DNA of 64,000 nucleotides, from the NCBI GenBank assembly GCA_965644295.1, contig CBFFRP010000129.1, positions 42,598-106,597 on the forward strand. Reading direction: 5' to 3'. The position numbers and the translations under genes are program-made. Source of the DNA: Paraphysomonas bandaiensis. Taxonomy: Eukaryota > Chrysophyceae. The notes below the pieces were generated by a model. It saw nothing but the letters and a program-made list of their open reading frames with translations. It was not told the DNA's origin and did no database searches. Below are positions 31,872 to 44,562 of this stretch, piece after piece (position 1 is the first letter of the stretch; each line of letters opens with the position of its first letter).

Positions 31872-33720
31872 TTGAAAGTCTTATTATTTAGCAATATGCG
31901 TTAAAAATCTGCACCAATGTAGTGGCTAGTTGAATGCTAGACAGACTATTTAGACCTCTACCCATATAACTAATCAGCACAAACTCTATTATCCTACTAT
32001 TTAGCGCTACAGAAGCTGCTTGTGCGTCGCCGCAAGCACCATGGTGCGACCACTTCCGTTCAAATGTTGATTGTGAGGTTCGCCATGATCGTGTGTCCGA
32101 GGACTCACTGGCGTGTGTGATCAGGGGTCTCCCCTTGAGATGAGGTTCCACCGGGCTCTTGAGGTACAGGGTTCTGTATTAAGGTCCTGAGTGTACCGAG
32201 TGCTAGATGTGTGAGGGGGTTCTTAGTATAGGGTAGTTTATCGGCGACTGCGATCTTGGATCATGAGCTTTGCTTCAGCGAGAAGCGCAGACCTTGAGGT
32301 GTCAGGGACTCATGGATGTGATCTCCAAAAATCTTCTCGGTTTGAGCAGTGGTGATGGTGCCTGTCCAGAATCTCTCCACCTGCGGGAAGGAGGGGTTCC
32401 AGGCCCTGCTGGAGAGCCGCTGTAGCGCATTGGTGGTCCAGTGGGGTAGATCCTGATCTCTCAGAACCTCTGGAAAGGCGTTTTTGTGGCTGTGAAAGGC
32501 AGTCTCTCCCGTATCTGGGTGATGGTGTCATTTGTGCAGTCTAGAGACATGTGCTTGAGTGAGTCTAGTCGAAATCCGCAGTCAGAACATGCAGCTTTGA
32601 CCAGAGGTCAAGACCTTGTTTGGTTTTAGCCCGGTTTCTCCCTATGCTGAAAGATTTGCCCCATGTCAATGCTGCATTGAGCACTCTCTGGCGTAGGTGT
32701 GAGCTATCTTTATCCTTTGATGGACCCCCATCCGCTTGTGCCAGTTTGCGCGGAAGTAGTGCCCCGCTGTCTGTCCAATATCCAGGCGCCCGTCATAGCA
32801 TTGATATCGAAGTTCAGTGTAGGTCTCCAGCATCCGTTGGCTGCGGAGGGATTGGAAGTCAGTGAGCAGGGGGCTTGTATGATGCGGCCGTCGTTCCCCG
32901 TATAGGTGCTAGTGCCATAAACCCGCCGTGAGTATTCGTTCAATGGCTTGGTCCACTTCGATTTCGCAGACAGTGTAATTTTGTCGTCCCAGTAGTCGGT
33001 CAACTTCAAGCCAGTCCTCTCCGGCTATTTCGTCTGCAATGTAAATGCCTTTGTCTTCATATGTCCATTCAGATTCATCCGTGGTACGTCATTCAGGAGG
33101 GTGTGATCGGACCCAGCAGGCTACATTCCGCTTTCAAGCAGTACACCTTTGGCGCGATATCCTAGGGCCCGACGTCTGGTGGAAAGTGCCTCGTCAGTGC
33201 GGATGCATACGGCTTTACAGTCTGTGTTGATCGGTATGTGCGCAGGGAGTCGCGCAGAGAGTAAAAGTGCCATTGCAGCTCCCATGAGTCCGGAACGTTT
33301 CTAAAGGGTGTCTCTAAACGCAGCATCCTCCGGGGGGAGCCAGACAGCTACCGCTCCTCCGTGATGTGTCCATCTCTTGTGCGCGGGTTTACATGCGTAA
33401 GGCGGTGTGGGGAAAGAGCTCCGGGCGTGTATGATCCGTCTGTGAAGATTGCTTGGTAAGTATCAGGGTCGACCTCGTCGAGTCCTAAGGTGCGTATAAT
33501 GTTAGTCAGGGTATATGTGCATCTTGAGGTTTAGGTGGCTCGGGCTGTTAGAGTGTGAGGCCGACCTCGGTACCCCATTCCCTTAGGCTTAAGACAAAGT
33601 GGTGGTAGTTTGGGTGCGGAGTAATTGACTGTGTTAGGAGGCAGTGCGCCGCTTGACCGGCCTCCCCATCTAGGGTCATGGTGCGCTGTAGAGAGCCTCA
33701 TTGCATTTTGGTTGCGTCTT
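31872..33720 (-). mobile_element. LINE (non-LTR retrotransposon) 3' half, with RNase H region
   Basis: The longest LINE copy here. In the minus sense it has an RNase H start (YQAIFTDGSYTPG near 33465-33425, the TDGS catalytic block), then a region rich in stops, a CCHC-like knuckle (C-S-D-C-G-F-R-L-D then H-M-S-L-D-C, near 32600-32540), the P-Q-V-E-R-W-like tail ORF in broken frames, and the 3' tail ending at 31872. Reverse transcriptase and endonuclease are missing, so the copy is 5'-truncated. RNase H plus a C-terminal knuckle fits I/Tad-like or related clades; the clade is not certain. The right boundary is approximate. Confidence 0.75.
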
Positions 33721-33852
33721 CACATTGTATTTTCCGAATAATACAGTTATATATTAGGGGAACATACATATTTCACCAACGGTCACTGAAGGTTGGTCCT
33801 GATTACATAGGATTGCACGTTTCACATGAACGATGCTAGATCCATACGTGGG

Positions 33853-34360
33853 CATATTGAAAGTCTTTTTTTTAGCAATAGGCATTAAAACCCTGCACCA
33901 ACTTAGCAGCTAGATGAATGCTAGACAAACTAGTTAGACTTCTACCTGTAACTAATCAGTACACACTTTTTTATCCTACTATTAACGCTACGAAAGCTGC
34001 TTGTGCGTCGCCGCAAGCACCAAGATGCAACCACTTCCGTTCTGACTTCTTAAGGTGAACATCCCGGATGCTTGACTTCAGCAGACAGCCCAATACCCCG
34101 GTTACCCTTCAGGTGAACCCTGTCCCGGATTCCCTTGAGATGGGCCCATTCCTGGATGCCTGTTAATTCGCCAGGGCCCAAAGACGTCTACACAAGTGAC
34201 ACTTATTGATGTCCCTTGTACCACACAAGCGTTCGGCTATGAGTGGGCAGAACATTATCTGCTGACTATGCTTGCGGCTCACGTTAGTTTCCCAGAGAGA
34301 ATCTCTCCGGTACTTTTTCCCCAGAACACCACGAAACGGTGCGAGCCCGACTTTGTTGAG
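33853..34360 (-). mobile_element. SINE-like element, minus orientation, long tail
   Basis: Complete family member. The tail (left) is the longer LINE-type version seen in 31872-33720, and the head (right) is the shared SINE head ending in the complement of TCAACAAAGTCGGGCTCGCAC. It directly follows the LINE copy. 34361-34684 is the 3' flank of the ABCG gene, without features. Confidence 0.78.
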
Positions 34361-34684
34361 GACATACGTGGGTTATAAGAAATAATATGAGTTATAATGT
34401 TATTTAAACTGCCAGTACATAACCTTACTTTCAGAGTAACTGTGAATGTAACCAAAGCAAGGGAATACATCTCCAGATATTCAGCAGGTTTCAATTTGAG
34501 TAATGTCAACAGTATGTCATAGAACTCAGTAATGAAAAACTAGTACTCTATATTCGAAAATTTCTGACTATGATATATATTCTAATGTGAAATAAAAACA
34601 CATCGTAAACACCAACTCTATGGTATTGTCGTTGTGAAAGACATGTCTCGAAGACAAGTCGCAAATGTTGTTGCCACAAAATTC

Positions 34685-36770
34685 TCAATAAAACCGAACT
34701 GCCTTCTTCGATAAAACCATCATTGCAGTTGACCTGAACACCAGGAATATACCAAAAAGAATTAAGATATATACCCACCATAAGCTAGGGTCAATGTCAT
34801 TTCGCTCTTTCACATTGTGACAGTTCTCGGCAGCATCCGGATCATTGTTGCAGGAATCTCTGTGAGATGCAAACTCGTTGATGATAATTAAATTGACGCC
34901 ATACTTGAGGCCACATACGTACTGTGCCCATCGTAACCAGCGAGGAATTTGAGATGTCCTAATAAAAAACCCGGAGAATAGAATCTGAGGAACTAAAGTA
35001 AGTGGTGACAGCTCTGAGGCCTGCTTCGGGTTGTGCACAACGCAGCCCAGAAGGATAGCAATGGAGCTTGCAGTTACGCCTGTAGCAAAAGTACACCCAG
35101 CAAGTGCAATAAAGTCCCCTTGTAAACCGGCTAGGTTATAAAGGATAGTCATCTGAATAATGCACTGAAGCGCAACCATAGGAATTTCGAGACATAGCTT
35201 GCCAATGGTGTAGGCAAATATGCCGTAAGTACCGGTTGCGTACTCCCGCAAAAATATTGGGCGCTCGTTAGGGAACTCCAGCAAAGCGGGTTGAGCGGTT
35301 CCGAACATGGCATTAATAGACACCATTGTTACTACACCATAGTGAGCTGCGGGATAACAATAAGAGTGATACAAAGACTTAAATGATGATAGCACCTAAG
35401 AAGTTGTCTTCATTTGCGTCATTCTTGTCCCCAACATTCAGGAATATGAAGCCGAATATAATGCTCAGAATGATGGTTACGCCATACCGACCAACTAATG
35501 CAGGAACGTTTCTCCTAGTATTTAGTGCTTCACGCCAGAGAATCCACTGCAACTGGACAAACAACCCAGCTTTCACAGCCAAAACAACCTCAGTATCGCT
35601 TCCCGATCGATTCCTTGGAGATGTCATTTCCTGGTGATTCTGAGCGTCATCACTCCCGTTACTCGGGGAGTTGGAACGTATCTGCAACAACCCGTCTCTC
35701 TCTAGTACTTCAATGGTTTCCGTCTGTGATACGTACATTACAAAATCAGCAGGGTTGTAGTCCCCTGGACAGCGGTATCCAAACCCCTCGAAATGCTTTA
35801 CTATGCCGCTAACTGATCCCTGGTAAAGAACACGCCCTGAAACGAGAAATAATGCCTGGTCAAAGAGGTGGAATACTTCCGAAGATGGCTGATGGATGGT
35901 ACAAAGGATAGTGGCATTGCTTGCTGCAAGTTGCCGCATTAGTTGAATCAGTTGGTAGGCTGTGTAGGAGTCCAGTCCACTGCATGGAAATAAATACCCC
36001 AGTTAATTGCACTACAAAAAAGAAACGCGTAATTACCTAGTCGGCTCATCCAGCAGAAGCAAAGATGGCTTGGAGATTAGCTCAATACCCACACTAGTCC
36101 GCTTTCGCTGCCCTCCCGATATTCCCTTTATTAATGCATTGCCGATAACAGTATCGGCACACTCGAGGATACCCAGAGCAGCTAGAATCTGGTCTACAAG
36201 ATCGTTCCTGGAAGCAGTTGACTGTTTTTCCAATCGAAGGGCAGCTGAAAAACGTAATGCCTCTCTAGGGGTGGCAGTGGCCATCAGTGCATCGTCCTGC
36301 ATTACATACGCCAGGTTCCGTCGAAACTGTACTGGATCTACGCTGACACCATCAACCACAACTTTTCCAGTAACCACAACATCTCCTGCCGTTGCAGAAC
36401 GGCCAGCAAGTACATTAAGAAGAGATGATTTGCCTAATAAAATATGAAACGGTATGTGATATAAACGAAATTCCGTACCACTTCCACTCGGCCCTAGAAT
36501 AGCACAGACATTTGAGCTTTTCACTGATCCCCAGCAATCAGTCAATACTTTAGTCTTATTCTTCACAACGAAGTTAATATCACTCCATGATATATCCTGC
36601 TTCTTCCGTGTATCAAACATAGATATATTGTTGGTTCGTGGTGTTCCTGGTGTTCCTGATGTCTCTTCCTTTGATGAGACGAGTTCATAATCTTTAGTTG
36701 AGATCTCATCGTTGGGACCACTTTCAGCGGAGTGTTTTGCCTCATTCGATACCAGTTGCATGGTAATCAC
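34685..36770 (-). CDS. ABCG (white-type) half-transporter
   Basis: Four exons: 36770-36479, 36433-36037, 35979-35396 and 35346-34685 (introns 45-57 nt), giving 644 aa, the usual length of a half-transporter. The ATPase domain comes first: Walker A GPSGSGKSS (split by intron 1), signature ISGGQRKR, Walker B LLLLDEPTSGLD (split by intron 2) and the switch histidine in TIHQPSSE. The ABC2-type membrane domain follows, with about six helices, NERPIFLREYATGTYG in the first intracellular region and an extracellular Cys-bearing loop near the C-terminus (SCNNDPDAAENC). Such transporters dimerise to move lipids, sterols or small aromatics. The N-terminal 75 residues are Ser/Thr-rich. Divergent from nitronate monooxygenase. 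Confidence 0.93.
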
Positions 36771-37325
36771 CAGCCTTCAGATAGGATAAATAGTTATATT
36801 CACCTTGCTGGGTACTGCTCGATCAACATGTAGCCATACATGTACATCTTCTTCTCTCCTCTACATACACACACCATCATACTGGAGGAGCAAGCCAATC
36901 ACATGATCTAGATGTATGTCTTCGACTGGAGTATAGTGTATGTATCCTGAAAATACAGCGATATAGGAATTCCTACGAAGTCAGAGGGAGTTTTTTGGGA
37001 ATATGGACTCCAACAGGCAGGGATTAAAAAAAAACGGTATCTATAGATATTCATGACTTGCTCCAAAATATCGGATTATTTGCACTACAAAGTTGTACAA
37101 AAACAACACAGACCACTTCAGCTGTATACAAAATGGAAGATCTACGAGATGTTGTAAATAGCTATTCATGAAGCGCTTGTACAGTGGCAGTATGTGTGCT
37201 TAGGAAAACAGACTAATCAATCTGTAATTCTTGGTACTTAGTTCTTTCAGAGTTTTGAAGCATCATATTATTTGTGCTTTTAAATAGGCCCCACAAATTT
37301 ATAGTCCAAATAATCCTATACAGCA
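36771..37325. promoter_or_regulatory. Divergent promoter region, no exact motif
   Basis: A 555-bp gap. The closest string to the recurring motif is TACAGTGGCAGTA near 37178-37190. A short poly-A tract lies near 37026-37034. Confidence 0.35.
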
Positions 37326-38315
37326 ATGCCACTGTCAACAAAGATTACCCGCCTCTTTGGAATTAAGCATCCTGTTATTCAAGGAGGAATGCATTATGTT
37401 GGATATGCTCAGCTGGCTGCAGCTGTGGCGAATGCTGGTGGACTTGGACTCGTGACATCACTCACCCAGTCGACTCCAGAACTACTCGCTACGGAGATAG
37501 CGAATGCCAAATCAATGTTGAAACCAAATTGCGAAGGAAAGATTGGAGCCAATTTAACTATTTTACCAATGTTTAGCAAGGTAGATTATGGTGCATATGT
37601 TGATGTTATAATTGACAGTGGCATCGACATTGTTGAGACCGCCGGTAGGCCTCCAGGAGACTTCATTGCAAAGTTTAAGGAACATAACATAAAAATTATT
37701 CACAAGTGCGTAACCACTAGACATGCTCGCAGTGCAGAAAGAATGGGGGCTGATGCAATCTCATTGGATGGATTCGAGTGTGGTGGGCACCCTGGTGAGG
37801 AAGATATTGGCAATTTTGTTCTGCAGGCTATGGGGGCAAGGGAATTATCCGTACCCTATGTAGCTAGCGGAGGCATAGCAAATGGCAGACAATTAGCTGC
37901 TGCTCTAGCTCTCGGGGCAAGTGGGGTAAACTTGGGAACCAGATTCATGGCCACAAGAGAAGCTCCTGTGCATGATAATATCAAGGAAGCGCTTGTAAGT
38001 GGAGGATCGGGCAGCACTACCCTTGTCATGCGCAGTGTAAGGAACACTGAACGTGTTTTCAAAAATTCAGTTGCGCTCAAAGTACAAGAAATAGAACAAG
38101 TTCATCCTGGGGACTTTTCGAAGATACATGAATATGTGAAAGGAGAAAACTACCGTCGGAGCTTTCAAGAAACTGGTGATACAGAGTCGTCCGTATGGTC
38201 TTGTGGTACTGCTTTGGCTCTTATTGACGACATTCCGACATGTGAAGAGCTCATTAACTCCATTGTACGGGATGCTGAGGCTGCCATTAACGAATCTAGT
38301 TCTCAAATTGTGTAG
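37326..38315 (+). CDS. Nitronate monooxygenase (2-nitropropane dioxygenase family)
   Basis: A single-exon 329-aa FMN enzyme that oxidises alkyl nitronates such as propionate-3-nitronate. Visible blocks: HPVIQGGMHYVGYAQLAAAV at the N-terminus (FMN-binding Gly-Gly-Met), NAGGLGLV, DAISLDGFECGGHPGE (central Gly/His loop; the usual catalytic His lies in this E/C-G-G-H block), and YVASGGIANGRQLAAALALG followed by GASGVNLGTRFMAT, the phosphate-binding strand pair. It is a TIM-barrel protein with no signal peptide. Length and motifs match class I family members in bacteria and eukaryotes. Divergent from the ABCG gene, which may point to a shared detoxification theme, but that is conjecture. Confidence 0.9.
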   Translation: MPLSTKITRLFGIKHPVIQGGMHYVGYAQLAAAVANAGGLGLVTSLTQSTPELLATEIANAKSMLKPNCEGKIGANLTILPMFSKVDYGAYVDVIIDSGIDIVETAGRPPGDFIAKFKEHNIKIIHKCVTTRHARSAERMGADAISLDGFECGGHPGEEDIGNFVLQAMGARELSVPYVASGGIANGRQLAAALALGASGVNLGTRFMATREAPVHDNIKEALVSGGSGSTTLVMRSVRNTERVFKNSVALKVQEIEQVHPGDFSKIHEYVKGENYRRSFQETGDTESSVWSCGTALALIDDIPTCEELINSIVRDAEAAINESSSQIV

Positions 38316-39467
38316 TGTTAAGTATTATCTTAGGGCTATGGTAGTTCGAATCTCTATGTAAAGGCATGACAACGCTTTGCACTGTGTGGTAGTACTTCGT
38401 ACTTTATGTCTAAGCTGTAAGCCGTGGCTGCTTATACGTTATAAGTAGAAATTATCACGTACTCATTATTTTGGATATTGTATCATTAACGTCAAGCTGA
38501 AACCCACACCTGATAGAGCAAAAATTATCAAGAAAAATATATGCTCTCAACATTCGAAGAGAATCTATATTGTTAGTCAGTGTGCGTATAATCGAAAGAA
38601 ATATGACCCTGCTGTCCAGATAATGTGTATGCAACAGTGATCTACCGTGAAAAAGCTAGCATTCGTTTCTTGTGTTCATGGTACGCAGTGCTTACTTAAA
38701 ATATGGACATTTTATATTCCTCGCTCGAAACTCTTTTTCTCAAACAATTACATACGTACATACTATAGGCTATAGGCAGAAGTGTATGATGTTTAGGGAA
38801 TTTTTATTTACAAAAAATGTTTGAGTGAAGGAAATGGATATACAATCATTGCATATCTTAATCAGCAACTTGATGATAACAATGTGTCGTCTCAATACGT
38901 AATATGAACTACAAACAAATGTATTAATACTTATTTCAAGCGTATATAGTGTTCTTGGTTTTAATTGATACAAGGTCGACGCTATTGCATATGTACAAAT
39001 TTAACGGGAAGTATAACTAAAGCAGAACTTCAATACCTGCAAAAACCAGATTCAGTATTTCATAATGTGAAGACTGAATATAACACTCCAGTTGTGCCAT
39101 ACTGTTTTAAGGAAGTAAACAGCACTACGAACTTCAGGTCTGAAGAAGCCATAAAATTTTAGAGGTAGATATATGTAGTTGCCAATATAATAAATTATAC
39201 GGGAACTATCACACTTTCATGAATCGCAACTTATTCATGTTATCACGTTGCAGAAATGTCATTTCAGTCAATACTGGTCTTCAACAGGACTGCTTAAAAA
39301 AGCATCAACAAGGCCTAGTGACTATTCAATTCATCATTTCACAGCATGAGGAGATAGAATTAACCAACAGCAATAAAATGAACAACACGATATACAATCT
39401 GATTGGGTTTGAGATTAGAGATTAGCCCTCAGCATTGGAATGACAAAAACAAGTCCAAAAATTTGTA
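38316..39467. other. Convergent gap, nothing recognised
   Basis: AT-rich 3' flank of the nitronate monooxygenase gene up to the tRNA genes. The few 60-68 codon frames show no protein-like conservation. Confidence 0.45.
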
Positions 39468-39540
39468 TGATTTCGGCCGGAATCGAACCGGCGACCTTGT
39501 CGGTGTGAACGACATGTGATAACCCCTACACCACGAAACC
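39468..39540 (-). tRNA. tRNA-Val (anticodon CAC)
   Basis: A 73-nt cloverleaf on the minus strand. The acceptor stem GGTTTCG pairs with CGAAATC, with one G-U. The D arm is GTGTAGGGGTTATCAC, the anticodon stem TGTCG/CGACA encloses the loop TTCACAC, and the T arm is GCCGG-TTCGATT-CCGGC (good box B). The discriminator is A. No intron and no encoded CCA. Confidence 0.95.
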
Positions 39541-39623
39541 GTACACTGAGTAACCAATGAAAATTATGTATTATATATCAGTGTATTAATGCCAGTTGGA
39601 GATAAAATAAAGAAAAAAAGAAC

Positions 39624-39695
39624 GGGGAAATCCGGGATTCGAACCCGGGACCTCTCGCACCCAAAGCGAGAATCATACCCCTAGACCAATTTCCC
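39624..39695 (-). tRNA. tRNA-Pro (anticodon TGG)
   Basis: A 72-nt cloverleaf on the minus strand. The acceptor stem GGGAAAT pairs with ATTTCCC, and the discriminator is C as usual for eukaryotic tRNA-Pro. The anticodon stem CTCGC/GCGAG encloses the loop TTTGGGT, and the T arm is CCGGG-TTCGAAT-CCCGG. It lies 83 bp from tRNA-Val on the same strand. Confidence 0.95.
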
Positions 39696-41712
39696 AACTC
39701 ACATTAGTAGGGCTTAATTTTTATAAATATAAATGAAATTAATTGTACAGAACTGTGTATGATGATATCTTATTCAATACTGGTGATGGAGCACAAATAG
39801 TATTTGTCGCTAGACAACATATAATAATATCATGTTTAGCACAGGGTGTGACCACTGCTATAGATGATATCTATGTATGAGCCCAGTGATGGTGATGGCT
39901 CTGTCATATGTGTATTGAACTATAAGCGGAAAGGATACACTCTTCGTGAGGTATCGATACTACTAAAAGCGCTATATGTGTCCTGTGCGTGCAGTTACAC
40001 CGCTATTTTATATGATATGCGTTGATCTCGCCCGTACAGGACGCCTATGAATACCCCTGTATTCATGTATCTAGTTATTGCTACATTCAGAATCTTTCTC
40101 GAGATCCATAATAGAGATCAATTTCCATTTATTTTACATTCTACATCGCAGTTTGTTTATGCCGATACAGGAGTTTATTTGTTTTCTTCCACAATTTCTG
40201 CCATTGTTGTTAGTGAGTACTATTTGTGTATTGCAATTGAATGGTTCTGTGAGGAATATATCGCACCAAACGAAATTGTAAGTGGGAAATACAGTGCAAG
40301 TAGTCGTTTATATTTGATGATGGTTGTGAAAGTGTTCTTCCTCATATGTAGACAACTGAAACATATCGACGGAACACAAGTTGCAAGTGAGCTGTCCGGA
40401 AATAAGAAATAAGTTAACTTTGTCAATGATTACTTTCAGTTAAAGCACTCCCTATGTCATATATTTTTGAACCTAGTTAGTGGTTGTAGGGGATTTTACT
40501 ATTAACGTTTCGATTGGTCTCGTGAAAATAATATATGTCTCAAACTAGTTAAGTTCTAGTCCTAAAGTTAACTCGCATATAGCATCGTATTAGTGAACGA
40601 TGAGGTCAAAGCAGTAACTTCCAATGGACCTCAAATCGATCAATTCAGCATTGCTCACATGACGCACTCAGCAAACACAAAAGAAGGAAGAGATATATTG
40701 ACATAAGACTAGCAGGCTGTAAAACTTCGGGGTTGATGGAGAAATAGTAATATGATTCAATAGTGACGATGATAGTATATGTTGTCCTTTGATGATTAGC
40801 ATAGAATATTTTGCAATTATTGCTCATTATTATCCCACATATAAGACTGTCTGATTATTACATGAGAACGGTCGTGTACAGAAACTAACTCTAATAAAAG
40901 AACTTGCTATATACTACTAGTGGCGGGCAACCGTCTCGGGACTGCTAGTGCATCGCTGCGAGCACCATGGTGCAACCGGAATCATTATTAACCCACAATA
41001 TATGTTGCAGTATTATATATTGGCTTCTATACCACACCACAATTTTCAATATGTTATAAATATAATATACTGCTTTGATCACAGACGTTTGCATTGTCTA
41101 CAACTACTAATAGTTGGGTAGAATAGTTTGTGTAGTTCGTTGCTGAGACACAAACTCTATCAAACACACCCCATAAATCAAAAGCTATGAATATATGTCG
41201 TCAAGCATTACAGATGAGATCCAGCGCTAGCCACTAAAATATTCTGTGAATGTTTCGGATTGCATTTGTAGACCAGTAAAATTAGCACTATCACATCCTA
41301 AACGTCGTCAATCAGATGGAATCCACTTACCAGGTACCGCCAATGGAGGGTAGCGGAAAACTTCCGAGGACATATTAAACCCACTCAAATATCCAGTCGT
41401 CACAGCAGATGTCCCAAATGTCATTGGAGACTCTATCACTGGAGACAACTTTTCACACACTTTAAAATTGACCTTTTGACCGGCTAACCGTGTACTTATT
41501 CATAACTAGAACCTAACGCAATTTCCACAACTCGCCGAATTAGTTTTTATGAATTCAACTCGAACCGCCACCTGCTGTACTACAAACATATATTAGTTCT
41601 ATAGTCTTATGGGAGAAACTACCAGCTATTGTGTGCATTAACTTTGAAAAAATCCTGGTTAAGCGGTATTAATGTAGATTTACTCGAGCACTCTTTTCTC
41701 TTTTCGTATACA
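39696..41712. other. Convergent gap, mostly unassigned, one SINE scrap
   Basis: No gene is supported. A 121-codon plus-strand frame at 40047-40412 is hydrophobic and lacks any recognisable domain. A short fragment with the LINE/SINE tail core (GAGCACCATGGTGCAACC) lies at about 40940-40980. Confidence 0.4.
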
Positions 41713-42775
41713 GTATGAGTTCCCACAGCGCATACTCAATGCAGCCCTGACATGGGACAAATCCTTCAGCAAAACAAACACATGGCCTAGACCTGGACAA
41801 TGCAACATGCTCCGACCGTGATTTTCGACTTCAGTTTCTCAAACATATGTGTCTTGATTGTCCACACGACTCCATCTCACAGATAAAAGAATCCACCTTT
41901 CAAAGATACAAGAAGAGACTCCGTGAGCTACAACGAGACCCAACCCTACCAACTTGTAGTGCTGCCATTCTCAAGTGGCTCTCCATCAGTGCCTGGAATA
42001 CCTCAATATACCGCAGGTTGAGCGATTATGGACGGGGACTATTACCGAGGTCCAGCGAGAAAGTGTGTTTGGCATGCAATACGACTGTGCTTTATTAAAC
42101 TCGTGAGGACTTCGTACTCTAGAAATAATAGCAGTTAGTTGTAAATCTTCTCCAGCCACTTTACGCTGCAGCCAAACAAATGATTCAAGATCGCAATCAT
42201 CGCTACACCCAAAGGACCACATATAGACTACACATCAGAAACGTAGCAAATCACGACGGAAACGTAGAGACTCACGACGGTGTAATGAGGAGAACTGCAC
42301 TAATAAGGCACTCACCCCACAAGTCTACCTCTCCCACAATCCCTGCACAAGTGGAAGCGCCACGGCGCAGCCTCCACCAGCTATTTCTTTGCCTCAGGCC
42401 TAACTCGCTGCACTCGACGGCAACCCAATCCACCCCCTCGTCCATGTATCTCAGGCTAGGTACACTCGACTCACTAATTCAGAATCCTGCAGAGCCCCCT
42501 CCAAGGGACATCCCTGACTAACCCCCCTACTTCAAGAACTCACGTCTATAGAGAACTTCTCCCTCATATACAAGAAAGAAAATGGTCACACCTTTATGCT
42601 TGCAGCGACGCACAAGCAGCTTCCGCAGCGTTAAAATAAAGTAGGATATGAGAATTTGTACTTGTTAGTTACAGGTAGAAGTCTATCTAGCTTGATTACT
42701 TTTAATCTACTAGCTACTTATTATCTGGTGCTGATTCTAAACGCATATTATTGCTAATAATAAGACTTTCATAAT
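41713..42775 (+). mobile_element. 5'-truncated LINE copy, plus orientation
   Basis: Begins inside the LINE coding region (CATACTCAATGCAGCCCTGA matches the complement of about 32687-32668). It continues through the CCHC-like knuckle (H-M-C-L-D-C near 41850), the P-Q-V-E-R-L-W-T-G-T-I-T block near 42010-42045 in a broken frame, and the Pro/Ser-rich end, then the 3' tail ending CTAATAATAAGACTTTC at about 42770. Multiple stops. Confidence 0.75.
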
Positions 42776-42794
42776 AATATATACACAGTATGAG

Positions 42795-43185
42795 TTCCCT
42801 CAGCAAAGTCGGATTCGCATGTTTCTAAAACTATTCTGACGACGGACAAGAAGTAGTGCTGAAGAGAATGTCTCTGGAACTAGCGTGAGCCGTACATATA
42901 GACCTCAAATAGTGTTCTGCCCACGCAAATTCTAATGCTTGTGAAGTTCAAGGGACATCAATAAGTGTGACTTGTGTAGACGTCTTTGGGCCTCTTCAAG
43001 AGCATCCGGGATGAGTTTACCTTAAAAACAAAAAATCCTAAAGTCAACAGATGTCAGGTATATCAACATTCTGCTTGCTCACTGCGTTTTTTTAAGTGAT
43101 TGATAGCGAGAATGGTTGCAACTCTGTGCTTGCGACGACACACAAATAGTTCCCATAGCGTCAAACAATAGAATATTAGCATTAA
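42795..43185 (+). mobile_element. SINE-like element, plus orientation, decayed
   Basis: Head from TCAGCAAAGTCGGATTCGCA, then the middle segment with GTGTAGACGTCTTTGGG and a decayed tail (GTGCTTGCGACGACACAC). More diverged than the other copies. A further scrap of tail core lies near 43512-43535. Confidence 0.65.
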
Positions 43186-43667
43186 CATTTTATTAGAATA
43201 ATATTTCATTTTAGTAACTCCTTATACTTACAAGTCTACTGTCCAAAATTATCTTGCATAAGTTTGGACAGGACGAGTACCTGAAAATAAAAAAAGAATG
43301 TATGTATTATTCGACGATGTTGTAATAGTTGCATTGTCTTGACACACTAGATTTACTGCATCTAGTATTATTGGATGAGTAGCAGTTACGTCTTATTATT
43401 CTTTTATGCTACACCTAGTAGAACTGTATAATATATAATAGCATTTCTGAAGTCTAAAGCATGCATCATTCATTGCTTAAAGTAATCCTAAAAGAGTATA
43501 TTTTACATCGCCTTGTGCACAATGGTGCAACCAAGTACCATTACCCTCCAGCCATACAAATAACCGCATTTCGGTAAACATTATTACTCAAAAATATATA
43601 GCGCTCTACACAAATATGCTTAATATGCACATTTGGGTATAAAGTTGGCTAGATATTAGAGTAGTGA

Positions 43668-44121
43668 ATTTCTTATTGTTAGCAATAGGCGTGTAAGAGT
43701 CAGAACTAATGTAGCAAAACAATTTATATAACTTGTGCTTAACTCTGATATCCGACTATTTGGCGGTACGAAAGCTCTTTGTGCATCACCGCAAGCTCCA
43801 AGGTGCAGCCACCTTTGCTCTCTGCCCTCAAGGTGAATAGCACGGACGCTTGACTTTACCTGGTTGCCCAATGCCCTGGTTACCCTTCAGGTGGGTCGAT
43901 TTCGGGATGCCTGTATATTCGTCAGGGCCCAGAGATGTCTACAAGTGACACTTATATAAGTGTCCATTGTACCACACAAAACACAAACTTTTGGCTATGA
44001 GTAGACAGAAAATTTTCTACTAACTATATTTGCGGCTCACGTTAGTTTTTTTTTCGGAGAAATATCCCCGGTACTTATCCCCCATAACACCACGAAGTGG
44101 TGGGACTCCGACTTTGTTGAG
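43668..44121 (-). mobile_element. SINE-like element, minus orientation
   Basis: Near-complete copy. The tail at left has TTGTTAGCAATAGGCG, and the head at right ends ACTCCGACTTTGTTGA. About 454 bp. Confidence 0.75.
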
Positions 44122-44562
44122 GTCTAGAGACTAAATACATAATACCGACAGCGATCTGTAATATGCGGTATCTTCAAAGTTATTTACATTGAAGGATGAT
44201 TCTCTTCATTACCTATAGTTGCTAGCGCTACGATATTTTGATGCACTATTGACTGAGGATATATTATTATGTGGAGTTAACGATTAACTAATTATATGTG
44301 TAGCGATGACCAACTTTTTCATCAGTAAATTTAAGTATTCCTGTTCGAGCTGAACACCTCCTACAGGCAACTAATACCCTGCTGTAGCAAGTAGTAATAG
44401 CAAAAACTGTTAGGGTTGAAAGAAATATTCGATGTATTTTCGATATAATATCGCTTTTATCGTCAGGAACAAATATCATTGTATTATTACAACATCATCG
44501 ACAACAATACAAAAATAGATGGGTACGCGCCAAACATATCCTTTTCTACATCTTTAAAGGTT

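Noticed and set aside
38336-38360. A TTCGAATC string resembling a tRNA T loop
   Set aside because: No pairing stems, anticodon arm or D arm around it.
40047-40412. A 121-codon plus-strand frame that could be a small membrane protein
   Set aside because: Composition follows the local AT bias, no family or start context is visible, and strand alternation gives it no partner. Not reported as a gene.
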